DNA of 64,000 nt from Klugiella xanthotipulae (GCF_006716695.1 NZ_VFPN01000002.1:496001-560000), one strand, 5' to 3'; positions 35,969-47,902 are shown, counted from the first letter of the stretch. Program-made: numbers and translations. Notes: generated by a model from the letters alone, not told the origin.

Positions 35969-36928
35969 ATGACGACTCGGACCGGTTCAGGCAGCCACGT
36001 TCACACGCGCGTGGCCCGTAATCTCAGCGAATTCAAAACCGCCTGCGAGCAATCTTTTGTCCCGCTGCGCGTCAGCGGTCGCCGCGGGACCGCGTTCAGC
36101 GGGCGCATCCGAAGCCGCGACGTGGGTGACGCCCATATTTCGGAGGTCCTCGCCAGTCGGCACCTCATCGAGCGAACCCCGGAGCTCATTGCCCGATCCG
36201 ACGAGAACTATTTCAAGCTCAGTATGCAGCTCTCCGGCACCGGGATACTCATCCAAGACGATCGTGAGGCGGTCCTACACCCCGGCGACATCGCGATCTA
36301 CGACACCGGCAGACCGTACACGCTTGTATTCGACACCGATGTCCGCGTGCTGGTCATCATGTTCTCGCGCAGCCTGCTCGACATCCCGGCCCGGCTCATC
36401 GAACAGCTCACAGCCGTGACCCTGGCCACCGACACGGGGGTCGGGGCGATGATTCCCCCCTTCCTGGCGCAGTTTGCCCACAACTTAGATCAGCTGGGCG
36501 GGGCGGCGGGGGTGCGGCTCGCCAATAGCGCGCTCGACCTCATCACCACCATGCTGAGCCTGGAGTTGGAGGCCGCGCCCGCGGCCACCGACCCCCGCCA
36601 CGCCCTCGTGCAGCGGATCCGCGACTACGTGGAAAACAACCTGTCCTCGCCCGAGCTGGGCCCCGCGCAGATCGCAGCCGCGCACTACATCTCCACGCGA
36701 CACCTGCACGGTCTTTTCCACGAACAGGGCACCACCGTATCCTCGTGGATCCGCACGCGACGGCTAGAACATTGCCGCCGCGAACTACGTGACCCCCTCT
36801 TTGCGCACCAGCCCATCGCGGCCATCGCAGCCCGCTGGGGGTTCGTGGATGCGGCGCACTTCAGCCGGGTCTTCAAAGCCGCTTTCGAGGTGTCACCCAC
36901 CGAGATGCGGGGGCGACGGGCGGCGTAG
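35969..36928 (+). CDS. AraC-family transcriptional regulator
   Basis: 319 aa from ATG 35969, preceded by GGAGGT. N-terminal AraC-binding-like cupin (SMQLSGTGILIQDDREAVLH; GDIAIYDTGRPYTLVF) and C-terminal double HTH (AAHYISTRHLHGLFHEQGTT; IAARWGFVDAAHFSRVFKAA). Close relative in domain layout of the second AraC gene at 62.6-63.6 kb; both sit beside HpaB-family hydroxylase genes, so both probably respond to phenolic substrates or products. Confidence 0.9.
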   Translation: MTTRTGSGSHVHTRVARNLSEFKTACEQSFVPLRVSGRRGTAFSGRIRSRDVGDAHISEVLASRHLIERTPELIARSDENYFKLSMQLSGTGILIQDDREAVLHPGDIAIYDTGRPYTLVFDTDVRVLVIMFSRSLLDIPARLIEQLTAVTLATDTGVGAMIPPFLAQFAHNLDQLGGAAGVRLANSALDLITTMLSLELEAAPAATDPRHALVQRIRDYVENNLSSPELGPAQIAAAHYISTRHLHGLFHEQGTTVSSWIRTRRLEHCRRELRDPLFAHQPIAAIAARWGFVDAAHFSRVFKAAFEVSPTEMRGRRAA

Positions 36929-36950
36929 GAGGCACACCCCGGCAACACCC

Positions 36951-37021
36951 CACCCAGGGTGACTTTTCCTCACAAAACGCCGTTTATTTCGTCGCTCTGT
37001 GAGGAAAAGTCACCCTGGGTG
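36951..37021. terminator. 24-bp inverted repeat between convergent genes
   Basis: Perfect arms at 36951-36974 and 36998-37021 (GGGTGACTTTTCCTCACA and complement, with CACCCA outside), 23-nt loop. It lies between the AraC stop (36928) and the permease stop (37036). Probably a bidirectional terminator, though its length and the match in architecture with the element at 60584-60640 hint at a dispersed repeat family. Confidence 0.75.
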
Positions 37022-37035
37022 TTTGGGTGGGGGCC

Positions 37036-38556
37036 TCATTCCGCGCCGTGGCCGATTCGGCGGTAGATTTCGGGGCGCTTGGCGCGCATCCGCAGGCCCC
37101 ACACAACACCCACCGCGCCGGGCAGCACCGCGATTGCGGGGAAAATGAACGTGGCAGCGGTGGTTTCCGCCTGACCAAGCAGCACGTTGAAGTTAAACAC
37201 CACGAGCACACACACGACCAACAGCAGCACAAACGAGAGGGTCGGGGCGATCATCCGCGCCCACCGGCCTACCCCGCGCGCGTCACGCCAGAAAAAACCG
37301 ATGACGGCGAGCGAAATGCACACCATCAACAGCACAAGACCCAGTGCCCCCGTATTCGTGAGCCAGCTGAACAGCGTGACGACCGGATACGCGGGGCCGT
37401 ACTCCGAGCCGGTTCCGGCAATCGCAAACCCGATAATGACCACAATCGCGATCACCGTCTGCGCAACCGAACCGGCCCACGGGGCCCGAGAAACACGGCG
37501 AACCCGGGCCAAGTGCAGGGGAACAACACCCTCACGGCCCAACGAAAAGAAGTAGCGGGCCACGGCGTTGTGAAACGAAACCAACGCCGCAAAGATGCTC
37601 GTGATGAACAGCACCGACATCAGGTCAACCCACACGGGGCCGAGGCGCTCAAAAACAAAGGTGAAAAATAGCGGGGGTCCAGCCTCCTCCGCCGTGATAC
37701 CTGACGGGTCCACAATCCGGCCCGGCCCCACCGCAAGCGTCATCGCCCAGGACGAAATTGTGTAGAACACCCCAATGATAATGACCGCGAGAAACGTCGC
37801 CCGCGGCACCGTGCGCTGCGGGTCCTTAGCCTCCTCGCTGTAGATTGCGGCCGACTCGAAGCCCATAAACGCCGCAATGCCGAACGCGAATACGGCACCG
37901 ATACCGGGCACAAACAGCTCGGCCGGGTTAAGCGCCTGCACACTCACGACCCCCTCGGCCGGTGCCCCAAAGGCCGCCACGTCGAACACAATCACGGCAA
38001 TAAATTCGAGCGCCACGAGCACGGCGAGCACCTTCGCCGACAGGTCAACCCGGTTGACCCCCATCAGGCCCACAACCGCAATCGAAGCGAGCACCGGAAT
38101 CCACCACGGAATATCCACCCCCACCTTCTCGGAGATCAGGTTCGACACCTGGAAGCCGAACATTCCGTAGATGCCAATCTGCATGGCATTGTAGGCCACG
38201 AGCGCCACAAGCGACGCGCCCACCCCCAGCGGGCGGCCCAACCCCTGCGCAATGTAGGCATAGAAGGCCCCCGCATTACGTACAAACCGGCTCATGGTGG
38301 TGTACCCCACCGCGAAGATACCGAGCGACAGCGCCAACAGCGCAAACGACACGGGCACCCCCAGGATGTGCGTCACCGAGAATGTGGTGGTCACCCCACC
38401 CGCGAGCACCGTCAGCGGAGCCGAGGCCGCAATAATCAAGAACGTGATGGCGGGCACGCCCAGCCGCCTGCGGCTGCCCTCCCCACCCGAATGGTCCGCA
38501 AGGCTCGGGATGTCCGGGCCAGCCTGTTCCGCTTCAACTGCCGTCTGTGATGCCAT
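37036..38556 (-). CDS. APC-family amino acid/amine permease
   Basis: 506 aa with about 12 helices. APC features: FLIIAASAPLTVLAGGVTTT in helix 1, GAFYAYIAQGLGRPLG, FMGFESAAIYSEEAKDPQRT in helix 6. Divergent from a copper amine oxidase gene, so amine import coupled to oxidation is a sensible guess. Substrate not provable. Confidence 0.9.
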   Translation of the reverse strand: MASQTAVEAEQAGPDIPSLADHSGGEGSRRRLGVPAITFLIIAASAPLTVLAGGVTTTFSVTHILGVPVSFALLALSLGIFAVGYTTMSRFVRNAGAFYAYIAQGLGRPLGVGASLVALVAYNAMQIGIYGMFGFQVSNLISEKVGVDIPWWIPVLASIAVVGLMGVNRVDLSAKVLAVLVALEFIAVIVFDVAAFGAPAEGVVSVQALNPAELFVPGIGAVFAFGIAAFMGFESAAIYSEEAKDPQRTVPRATFLAVIIIGVFYTISSWAMTLAVGPGRIVDPSGITAEEAGPPLFFTFVFERLGPVWVDLMSVLFITSIFAALVSFHNAVARYFFSLGREGVVPLHLARVRRVSRAPWAGSVAQTVIAIVVIIGFAIAGTGSEYGPAYPVVTLFSWLTNTGALGLVLLMVCISLAVIGFFWRDARGVGRWARMIAPTLSFVLLLVVCVLVVFNFNVLLGQAETTAATFIFPAIAVLPGAVGVVWGLRMRAKRPEIYRRIGHGAE

Positions 38557-38743
38557 GGCTGCCTTCTCCTCCTCGTTGAGTGCTGACGTTTCCTAGCGAT
38601 CATGCCCCCAAAAGAAGGTGTCGTCTGTGCCGTGAGAGCACGGAGCTTGCCCCCACCTGCACACCTGCCCGCCCACGCCTTCCCCCGCCCGCAACAACCC
38701 GGGAGAGTGAGTGCATACGCAATCGACTCTTCGGGAGGTCGGA

Positions 38744-40741
38744 ATGACCCACGCTCACCACACACTTCGCTCGATACACCCGGGAACTCCCCGGCATCCG
38801 CTTGACCCGCTCTGCGGGGCCGAGATCGCCCGCGGCAGGGAGATCCTGGCCGCGGCCGGAAAAATCGGGCCACACACCCGATTCCCCTCGGTTCTTCCCG
38901 TGGAACCGGCGAAGGATGCCGTCGCCGCCTTCCGCCCCGGTGACCCGCTCGAGCGCGAGATCCTGTTCGTCGCGCTCGAGGTCGATACCGGCCGGGCCGC
39001 CGAGGCGGTCGTCTCGGTCACGGGCGGCACCGTCGTATCGTGGACGGAACTGAACAACGATGTTCACCCGCACGGCCAGCCCCCGTACCTCTTCGAGGAG
39101 TACGAGCGGGCGGAGAAGATCGCGAAGGCATCCCCCGAGTGGCGAGCCGCGATGGCGCGGCGCGGCATCGAAAATCCCGAGCGGGCGTTCTGCTCACCGC
39201 TCGCCCCCGGATACTTCGGCCGTGAGGACGAGGCCGGGCACCGCATCATCCGCTCGCTCACCTTTCTGCGCGACGACGACAACGATAGCCCGTGGGCACA
39301 CCCCGTCGAAGGTCTCATCCTGCACATCAACCTGACCGAGAACCGGGTGGTGCGCGTCGAAGACGAGGGGGACATCCCCGTTCCGGCCGAGCATGGCAAC
39401 TACGGACCCCAGGCGCAGGGACCGGCCCGCACAAGTCTCACCCCCATCGAGATCACCCAGCCGGAGGGGCCCAGCTTCACGGTGGACGGGGCGAGTGTGA
39501 GCTGGGAGAACTGGAAGTTCCGCGTCGGCTTCAACGGCCGCGAGGGCCTCGTGCTCACCCAGCTGACATTCCGTGACGGCGAGGAGGATCGCTCGGTGCT
39601 CTACCGCGCATCCGTACCCGAGATGGTGGTGCCCTACGGGGACACGACCCCCACCCGCTACTGGATTAGCTACTTCGACGCCGGTGAGTACCTGCTCGGC
39701 AAAAACGCCAACACGCTCACGCTCGGCTGCGATTGTCTGGGCGTAATCCAATACTTTGACGCGTGCGTTGCCGACGACCACGGCAACCCCATCACAATCC
39801 CGCAGGCGATCTGCATGCACGAGGAGGACTACGGCATCCTCTGGAAACACACCGACCTGAACGGTAAAACCGAGGTGCGCCGCTCGCGCCGCCTCGTGAT
39901 CTCCTCCTTCTCCACCATCGGCAACTACGACTACGGATTCTTCTGGTACCTCTATCTGGATGGCACCATCCAGATAGAGGCGAAAGCCACCGGGATCGTG
40001 TTCGCCGGCGGCGGCGAACCCGGCAGCACCAGCCCGCATGCCCCCGAGATCGCACCAGGCCTCTTCGCCCCCGTACACCAGCACCTCTTCTGCGCGCGCC
40101 TGGACACCGCGATTGACGGCGACCGGAATAACCTGTTTGAGGTGGATGTGGTGGGCCTCCCCACAGGCCCGGACAACCCGCACGGCAACGCCTTCACCTG
40201 GCGGGAAACCCCGCTCACCTCGGAGCACGCCGCGCAGCGTGACGCTCTGCCCTCCGCGGGCCGTCACTGGGAGATTCGCAGCGCCGAGCGCACCAACCGC
40301 CTGGGCAAGCCGACCGCGTTCCACCTGATCCCTCAGGGCTCGGCAACGCTCATGGCTCAACCCGGCTCGCGGGTGTGGGATCGCGCCACGTTTGCCACCA
40401 AGCACCTGTGGGCTACCCCGTACCGGCCCGACGAGATGTACCCGGCCGGTGACTACCCCAACGGCCACGCCGGTGGGGCCGGGCTGCCCGCCTGGACCGC
40501 GGCCGACCGCAACCTCGTGGATGAGAATCTGGTGCTCTGGCACGTCTTTGGCCCCACCCACATCCCGCGCCCAGAGGACTGGCCCGTGATGCCCGTGGAC
40601 TACTCAGGTTTCCTCCTAAAACCGTACGGCTTCCTCGACCAGAACCCGGCGATGGATATCCCGGATTGGTCGGCCGCATCCGCCTGCTGCACAGACGGGG
40701 ACTGCACCTGTTCGCACGGCGAGACCGAGGCACCGGAGTAA
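38744..40741 (+). CDS. tynA: Copper amine oxidase (primary-amine oxidase)
   Basis: 665 aa from ATG 38744, with GGGAGG 6 nt upstream. Oxidises primary amines to aldehydes with H2O2 and ammonia. The topaquinone precursor Tyr is in STIGNYDYGFFW, and copper ligands in PVHQHLFCARLD with a third His in ATKHLWATPY. No signal peptide, so cytoplasmic. A Cys-rich tail (CCTDGDCTCSHGE) is unusual and resembles a small metal site. Divergent from the APC permease. Confidence 0.92.
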   Translation: MTHAHHTLRSIHPGTPRHPLDPLCGAEIARGREILAAAGKIGPHTRFPSVLPVEPAKDAVAAFRPGDPLEREILFVALEVDTGRAAEAVVSVTGGTVVSWTELNNDVHPHGQPPYLFEEYERAEKIAKASPEWRAAMARRGIENPERAFCSPLAPGYFGREDEAGHRIIRSLTFLRDDDNDSPWAHPVEGLILHINLTENRVVRVEDEGDIPVPAEHGNYGPQAQGPARTSLTPIEITQPEGPSFTVDGASVSWENWKFRVGFNGREGLVLTQLTFRDGEEDRSVLYRASVPEMVVPYGDTTPTRYWISYFDAGEYLLGKNANTLTLGCDCLGVIQYFDACVADDHGNPITIPQAICMHEEDYGILWKHTDLNGKTEVRRSRRLVISSFSTIGNYDYGFFWYLYLDGTIQIEAKATGIVFAGGGEPGSTSPHAPEIAPGLFAPVHQHLFCARLDTAIDGDRNNLFEVDVVGLPTGPDNPHGNAFTWRETPLTSEHAAQRDALPSAGRHWEIRSAERTNRLGKPTAFHLIPQGSATLMAQPGSRVWDRATFATKHLWATPYRPDEMYPAGDYPNGHAGGAGLPAWTAADRNLVDENLVLWHVFGPTHIPRPEDWPVMPVDYSGFLLKPYGFLDQNPAMDIPDWSAASACCTDGDCTCSHGETEAPE

Positions 40742-40750
40742 CAAGGGGTC

Positions 40751-40778
40751 GGTGCCCGGCACGCATCAGCCGGGCACC
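40751..40778. terminator. Bidirectional terminator hairpin
   Basis: GGTGCCCGGC (40751-40760), an 8-nt loop, GCCGGGCACC (40769-40778): perfect 10-bp arms between the convergent amine-oxidase and pyruvyltransferase stops. No T-run. Confidence 0.75.
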
Positions 40779-40782
40779 GGGG

Positions 40783-42057
40783 TCATACTCCCTGGCCGAA
40801 GTTTCGCAGGGACTGTGCCCGCACGGAGGGCAGCCCCTGAGCGATTCGTGACCGCACCTCGGCCCGCCCTCGTGTGAGTTCCACCGCCCGGTGGGCGACC
40901 GCCTCACCGAACCCGGGAACCGGCTGGACCGTCAGTTCTGGGAGCCGGAAGAGCTCGCAGAGCCCCTCCACTTTGCCCGCCGTGGCCAGGGTAATCGCGG
41001 GGGTGCCGTTATTCAACGACAGAATCGAGAGGTGCATCCGGCCCGAGATCGAGAACTCGGCCCGCACCGCCAAGTACTGCACCTGTTCGGGAGACAGCAG
41101 CATCCGTTGCAGGTAGTCTCGGGGCCGACCGCACTCCTCGAAAAGCTCAACACACGGTTCCAGGTCGCTGTCGCCCGGCCGGATCACATGCGGCAGATAA
41201 AGAATCGAGAGCCCCAGCGACTGCACCTGCTCGACAATGCGCCGGTACTCCGGGCGCTGGTCAATCCCCCGCGCGATCAGGCCGCTAATGTTGAGCACGA
41301 TAAACGGCGTAGCCGTCCGCTCGCACTCGTCCAGCCAGTCCCCGAGAGGGCCACTCGGCCGCACCGACTTCTGGTGGGCAAACGCAACGTCGGCCGCCTG
41401 GGTGAGATTCTGGGCCCCCAGCGCTTCGAGCCGCCGAAACCCCTGGGGATCCCGCGGGTAAAGCGTGCTGTGACCGCTAATCCCCACGCAGGCGTCGGCC
41501 ACAACCCGGGGCACATCCGGTCGCCAGCTGAACCCCAGGACGGCGGTGGGCACCCCGGCCCTGCGGGCCAGGTTGCAGAGACTGAGGCGGGCCAGGCTCG
41601 CGGCGATGTGGCCGCCATCCATCGTGTCTGTTCCGTGAATATGGAACGAAGAAGCACCCCGCAGGAGCCGAGAGAACCGCCAGATGGACCGTATCCGAAA
41701 GAGGGGCGGCGACATCACTACGTGGCGCTCGACCGAGACGCTCACCCGCTGGGCGTCGTCACCGCCGAGATGCGGGTGGACAAGCGAACGGGCGGCAAAG
41801 AGGACAACATGGATATCCCCCGGAGTATGAGCGATAAACGAGTTGAGGACGGCGTGATCGCCGATATTTCCGTCGCCAGCCGGTGAGAGAACCAGGGTGT
41901 AGCCCGAGCGAGACGGTCTTCGCCACCCGGAGAGTGAGAAGACCAGAACATCGGCCCACCGAACGGCCCACGCGTACAGTCGCGTATTCCAGACTCGGCG
42001 GACAAAGGGGCGGAGGGTGTTTTTCACGTGGTTTCGTATCCTGAAGCGAGCACGCAT
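40783..42057 (-). CDS. Polysaccharide pyruvyl transferase family protein
   Basis: 424 aa. Pattern of PF04230: SPAGDGNIGDHAVLNSFI near residue 58, GTDTMDGGHIAASLARLSLC, ISGHSTLYPRDPQG, FIVLNISGLIARG, and C-terminal SISGRMHLSILSLNNGTPAI. Basic N-terminus. Adds pyruvate ketals to surface polysaccharide subunits. First or last gene of an exopolysaccharide group on this strand; 180 bp separate it from the flippase gene. Confidence 0.85.
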   Translation of the reverse strand: MRARFRIRNHVKNTLRPFVRRVWNTRLYAWAVRWADVLVFSLSGWRRPSRSGYTLVLSPAGDGNIGDHAVLNSFIAHTPGDIHVVLFAARSLVHPHLGGDDAQRVSVSVERHVVMSPPLFRIRSIWRFSRLLRGASSFHIHGTDTMDGGHIAASLARLSLCNLARRAGVPTAVLGFSWRPDVPRVVADACVGISGHSTLYPRDPQGFRRLEALGAQNLTQAADVAFAHQKSVRPSGPLGDWLDECERTATPFIVLNISGLIARGIDQRPEYRRIVEQVQSLGLSILYLPHVIRPGDSDLEPCVELFEECGRPRDYLQRMLLSPEQVQYLAVRAEFSISGRMHLSILSLNNGTPAITLATAGKVEGLCELFRLPELTVQPVPGFGEAVAHRAVELTRGRAEVRSRIAQGLPSVRAQSLRNFGQGV

Positions 42058-42236
42058 CCGGTTGGCGCCCCGCCTCCGGTGTCAAGACACCCGGGGAAAA
42101 CCCGTGCGCGACAACCGCGGCTGTCGGCGCGGGCCCGGCAGCCGACACAACTCGATACCATGCCGACGCAGAAACGGATGCCTGGGTAGAGACACTAAAA
42201 CCGACATCGTGATACTAACACGGTTGTCGGATTCCC

Positions 42237-43517
42237 CTATAATCCCTCCGGCGAAACCGCCTCACCCGGAACCGACACCGATCGTGCGGGAAAATCCCGC
42301 AGCTCCCGCCACAGCGTGAGGTGCTGGAAAACCACCGCGCTGACCTCCGCCAACGCCAACGCCCAAAACGCACCGGCGGCACCCCACAGGGAGACGAGGG
42401 GCACAATCGTGGCGGCCAGAACACCGAGGGCGACAAACGAGACCAGGGCGACATTTTTACTTTTACCCAGCAGGGTGAGGGCGGCCAACCCGATGACCGC
42501 CGACACGAAGATCATGCAGAGCGAAATCCCGATGGGGATCGAGGCCAAGAACCCCACGTCAACCACCCCGAGGCTCATGAAGCTACCGAGGACGGGGACC
42601 ACCAGGGCGGTGCCCACCCCCAGCATCCCGCCCAGAATCCAGGCGTAGCCGAGCGCGCGACGGATCTTCACGTCGAGGGGATCCTTACCCTGCGGCACAC
42701 GCGCCTGCATCACCTGCATGAGCGGAGTCGCGGCCGTGTTGATCCAGCGCAGCAATTTATCGGCCAGGGCAACACTCGCACCGGCAGCAGGGGCCACGAT
42801 CGGGGTGATGGTCACCGGCAAGGACAGCCGCAGGGTGAGTGCGACACTGATCACGAGCGAGGGAAAGCCCTCCACGATCACACGGCGGATGCCCGCCAGG
42901 GTAATGGGTGCCCTGGCCATCCGCATCCGGGTACGGCGGATGCGCAGCAGAATGTAGGGACCCACCACCGAGACCACGTTTCCCAGCAGGACGATCCCCC
43001 CAAACACCCAGGTACCAGCCGGACCGGTCACCACCAGGAGACTCACGGCGGCCAGGCCGAGCGTGAGAGCGCGGGGAAGCGCATCCAGGGCAATCAGCCA
43101 TCGGGGCTCATTCCCCGCAATAAAGTACCAATTAGCGCTCAGCCCGTAGAAGCATCCGCTGAGCACCATGAACAGCGCCACCGCAGGGTCTGAAAACGAC
43201 ATCTGGAGCATGACCACGATCATGACCGGAACGACCACCATAACAATCAGCAGGCGCGTCACGATGGACTCAAAATAGTGGTCAAGGCGGTCCGGGATAG
43301 ACAGGGCGCTCACCGGCGCAATTCGGCTGTAGTAGCCCCAGGTGCAGATGCTCCGGGCGATCTCACCGATGGCCTGACCCACCGCGACGCTCACCCAAAA
43401 GTCACCACCCCTGGTCGCGATAATGACCGGAACCGTCAACACCGAGGCAATACTCACCAGGAGGGGGGCGAGAGAGATACCACCGGCCTGGCCCGCAAAC
43501 CCGAGCAGTCTTTTCAC
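42237..43517 (-). CDS. Polysaccharide flippase (Wzx/MATE-like)
   Basis: 426 aa with about 12 helices. Begins MKRLLGFAGQAGGISLAPLL, typical of O-antigen/teichoic-acid flippases. Overlaps the polymerase gene by 4 nt (ATGA). Would move lipid-linked repeat units across the membrane. Assigned by topology and neighbours more than by motif. Confidence 0.8.
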   Translation of the reverse strand: MKRLLGFAGQAGGISLAPLLVSIASVLTVPVIIATRGGDFWVSVAVGQAIGEIARSICTWGYYSRIAPVSALSIPDRLDHYFESIVTRLLIVMVVVPVMIVVMLQMSFSDPAVALFMVLSGCFYGLSANWYFIAGNEPRWLIALDALPRALTLGLAAVSLLVVTGPAGTWVFGGIVLLGNVVSVVGPYILLRIRRTRMRMARAPITLAGIRRVIVEGFPSLVISVALTLRLSLPVTITPIVAPAAGASVALADKLLRWINTAATPLMQVMQARVPQGKDPLDVKIRRALGYAWILGGMLGVGTALVVPVLGSFMSLGVVDVGFLASIPIGISLCMIFVSAVIGLAALTLLGKSKNVALVSFVALGVLAATIVPLVSLWGAAGAFWALALAEVSAVVFQHLTLWRELRDFPARSVSVPGEAVSPEGL

Positions 43518-44956
43518 GAAAGCCCCTTCACCGGCTCATCCACAGTGGGGCCGGGCGGAGCGGTCGCCGAGAGGCTGGGAGAACTCGGGGCTGACCTCGA
43601 TCGGATGAGCCGTTTCTCGCGCAGATCGTGAGCGTTAACGGCCAGGTAGGCCAGGCCAATCCAGATGGGGATGAAGGTCCACGACCCCTGCGTAATGATA
43701 CCGATCACGAGGTACAGGCCAACAGCGAAATCAACGGGCAGCCCGCGATACTGCTTGAGTACCAGGGCAAGTAGCGCAACAACAAAACAGAGAAGCGCCG
43801 GAATACCGAGCTCCGAACTGATGTGGATGTAGACGTTCTCGGCCGATGCACGGTGGTCGGGGTTCCAGTAGTAGATGGGCACCGGCGGGTTGGTGGCGTA
43901 GTCGAAGAAGTTAATGCCGTAACGGCCAGGACCCACCCCGATCAGGGGGTGGTCAAAGGTCATCCTGGCCCCGATCTCCGTCTTAATGGATCTCAGGTCA
44001 AGCGAGTCATCCGAGCCGGAGAATTGCTCGTCCAACCCAAAAAGGCCCAGCTTGGCCAGCTGAAAACTGAGCAGGGTGCGCAGGGCGGGAACACTCGCGA
44101 GAATACCGGCCACGATGGCCCCGCTCAGCAGGAAGCGCAGGATCGAGTTGAGACGCGGGCGAAGAAACAGGATCGTGGCGACGGCGACGGCGACCCCGAG
44201 AAACCCCGTGGTGGACTGCGAGTAAATCAGGCAGTACACGGCGAGGCCGACCGCGATATAGGCGCGATTCTTGAGCGCGATCAGCATCATCATGCCGGCG
44301 AAAAAGCCGAGCTGTTGGCCCTCCACGAAGGAACCCGTGCGCATGACGTCATCGTCGGAACCGTCGAGATTCAGCCCCTTGGCCTTGGTCTGGTAGTTGA
44401 GCGTCTCCAGGACCTCCAGCATCCCCGCCTGGCTCAGCACCCACTGGAGGAAGGTGGCAGCGGCACACACCCAGATGGACCAGATCATCGCCTTCTGCAT
44501 CACCCCGCTCGGCAGCGTGGTCATCAGGAGCCACATCACCAGTACGAGCATCGAGTAGAAAAAGTAGAGGGCGAGATCGACCTCGGGTGAGCGGGTGAAT
44601 CCGTGTAACTCTACGTTGGTGACGGGCGTGAGCAGATGGTAGGCCGTCGATACCCCCACGAGGAAGCCCAACGCCACAAAAAGCTTGCGCTCCAGGCTGG
44701 GTGTCGGGCGGGTCCTCCGGCCGAAAAAATAGCTGAGCACCGCGAACATGATCAGCACCTCGCTGATCTTGAGCGGGAACCCCAGGTTGAGGGTAAAGCC
44801 GGATTGGAGGGGCGAGAAAATGATCGCACCGACCAGGGCTTTCTGATAGATCGGCAGGCCACGGAAAGACACGGCGGCCGGCCGGTCACGGCGGCGGGAG
44901 ACCCGAGGCGTCACCCGCCCCGCGGCGGAGTGGCTGCCCGGGCCCACGGAACTCAC
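43514..44956 (-). CDS. O-antigen ligase/polymerase-like membrane protein (Wzy)
   Basis: 480 aa from GTG 44956, which overlaps the GT4 stop (GTGA). About 11-12 helices and a large periplasmic-type loop with RMTFDHPLIGVGPGRYGINF (residues ~335-355), the Wzy_C-like signature with the H-x-G-GxG pattern. Polymerises exported repeat units. The N-terminal ~30 residues are basic and disordered. Confidence 0.82.
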   Translation of the reverse strand: MSSVGPGSHSAAGRVTPRVSRRRDRPAAVSFRGLPIYQKALVGAIIFSPLQSGFTLNLGFPLKISEVLIMFAVLSYFFGRRTRPTPSLERKLFVALGFLVGVSTAYHLLTPVTNVELHGFTRSPEVDLALYFFYSMLVLVMWLLMTTLPSGVMQKAMIWSIWVCAAATFLQWVLSQAGMLEVLETLNYQTKAKGLNLDGSDDDVMRTGSFVEGQQLGFFAGMMMLIALKNRAYIAVGLAVYCLIYSQSTTGFLGVAVAVATILFLRPRLNSILRFLLSGAIVAGILASVPALRTLLSFQLAKLGLFGLDEQFSGSDDSLDLRSIKTEIGARMTFDHPLIGVGPGRYGINFFDYATNPPVPIYYWNPDHRASAENVYIHISSELGIPALLCFVVALLALVLKQYRGLPVDFAVGLYLVIGIITQGSWTFIPIWIGLAYLAVNAHDLREKRLIRSRSAPSSPSLSATAPPGPTVDEPVKGLS

Positions 44957-46008
44957 GCCGTCACCCGAGTTATCAGGCCCGACAGGGTGCGGGCCGAGCT
45001 CTCCCAAGAGAAGCGCTGCACATTGGCGAGACCCCGCTGCACGAGATCCGCGCGCAACTCGGCCGAGCGGTCAATCGAGCGAATTGCCTCACGAATCTCG
45101 TCGGTGCTGAGCGGATCGAAATACACCACGCTATCGGCCAGCACCTCGGGCATGGCGGCCGCACGCGCGGCAATCACCGGGGTCGCGCACTTTTGCGCCT
45201 CCAGCGGGGGGATGCCAAAACCCTCGTAGAGCGAGGGGAAGATGAAGGCGCGAGCGTTCTGGTATAACCGGATCAATTCGTCGTCGTCAACCCGCCCCAG
45301 GAAGCGTACCCTGTCGGTGCCGGGGGCACCGGGAGCTCGCGCACCAAAAACGGCGGCGGGGGCCTCTCCGATCACCACGAGATCGGAATTCGTCTCGTCG
45401 GCGTACTGGCCGTAGGCCTCGATCATCCGGCCAAAGTTCTTGTGCAGGTTCGGTGACGAGACCGCGAGAAAGTAGGGTGCCTCATCCGTATCCCGGGAGT
45501 CTCCCGGCCGGAAACGGTCATCAACCGCATTACCCACCACGGTAATCGTGTCGGGGTCGAGGTGATAGTGCGCGCTCAGCTCACCGCGCGAGAACTCGCT
45601 GACCGTGACCACGGCCCGGCTGTTCTTCAAGAAGCGGGGGGCAAGGAACGAGTACAGGGCGCGAAACTGGCGGGAGAAGCTCTCCGGGTGTCGCACGTAG
45701 GTCACATCGTGATGGGTTGAGATCTGGTTGCGGTAACGGATGGGGGCCGTGCTCGTCAGGCTCACGAGCAGGGGGCTGCCGTGCTGGCGCAGATAGCGTG
45801 GCAGGTCGAGCTGTTCCCACCGGTGCCCGGATGCCCGACCCACCCGCGTCACCGGCACCCCGCCAATCGAGGTCGCCCGCAGCTCACCCTGGGGGGCGAC
45901 GAGCACGAGGTCGTCTCGCTCACGGGTCAGTGACGCCACAATCTGCTCAGCAAAACGCTGCACGCCCGTGGTGGGCTGGGTGAGAAAACGACAGTTAATA
46001 ACGATCAC
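44953..46008 (-). CDS. Family 4 glycosyltransferase
   Basis: 351 aa. GT-B fold: TGVQRFAEQIVASL near residue 14, SEFSRGELSAHY, and the C-terminal nucleotide-sugar-binding stretch FIFPSLYEGFGIPPLEAQKC with the E-x7-E pair. Resembles mannosyl/rhamnosyl-type enzymes of exopolysaccharide clusters. Donor unknown. Overlaps the polymerase gene. Confidence 0.88.
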   Translation of the reverse strand: MIVINCRFLTQPTTGVQRFAEQIVASLTRERDDLVLVAPQGELRATSIGGVPVTRVGRASGHRWEQLDLPRYLRQHGSPLLVSLTSTAPIRYRNQISTHHDVTYVRHPESFSRQFRALYSFLAPRFLKNSRAVVTVSEFSRGELSAHYHLDPDTITVVGNAVDDRFRPGDSRDTDEAPYFLAVSSPNLHKNFGRMIEAYGQYADETNSDLVVIGEAPAAVFGARAPGAPGTDRVRFLGRVDDDELIRLYQNARAFIFPSLYEGFGIPPLEAQKCATPVIAARAAAMPEVLADSVVYFDPLSTDEIREAIRSIDRSAELRADLVQRGLANVQRFSWESSARTLSGLITRVTA

Positions 46009-46038
46009 GGGGGGCTTTCAGGGTGAGAGGGTTGAGAG

Positions 46039-47880
<1,842 letters not shown>

Positions 47881-47902
47881 GAGGGGCGGACGCTTCCGCT
47901 CT

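Noticed and set aside
39194-40561. 455-codon minus-strand frame inside the amine oxidase gene
   Set aside because: No motif and low-complexity Gly/Val/Arg composition; the amine oxidase on the plus strand is certain.
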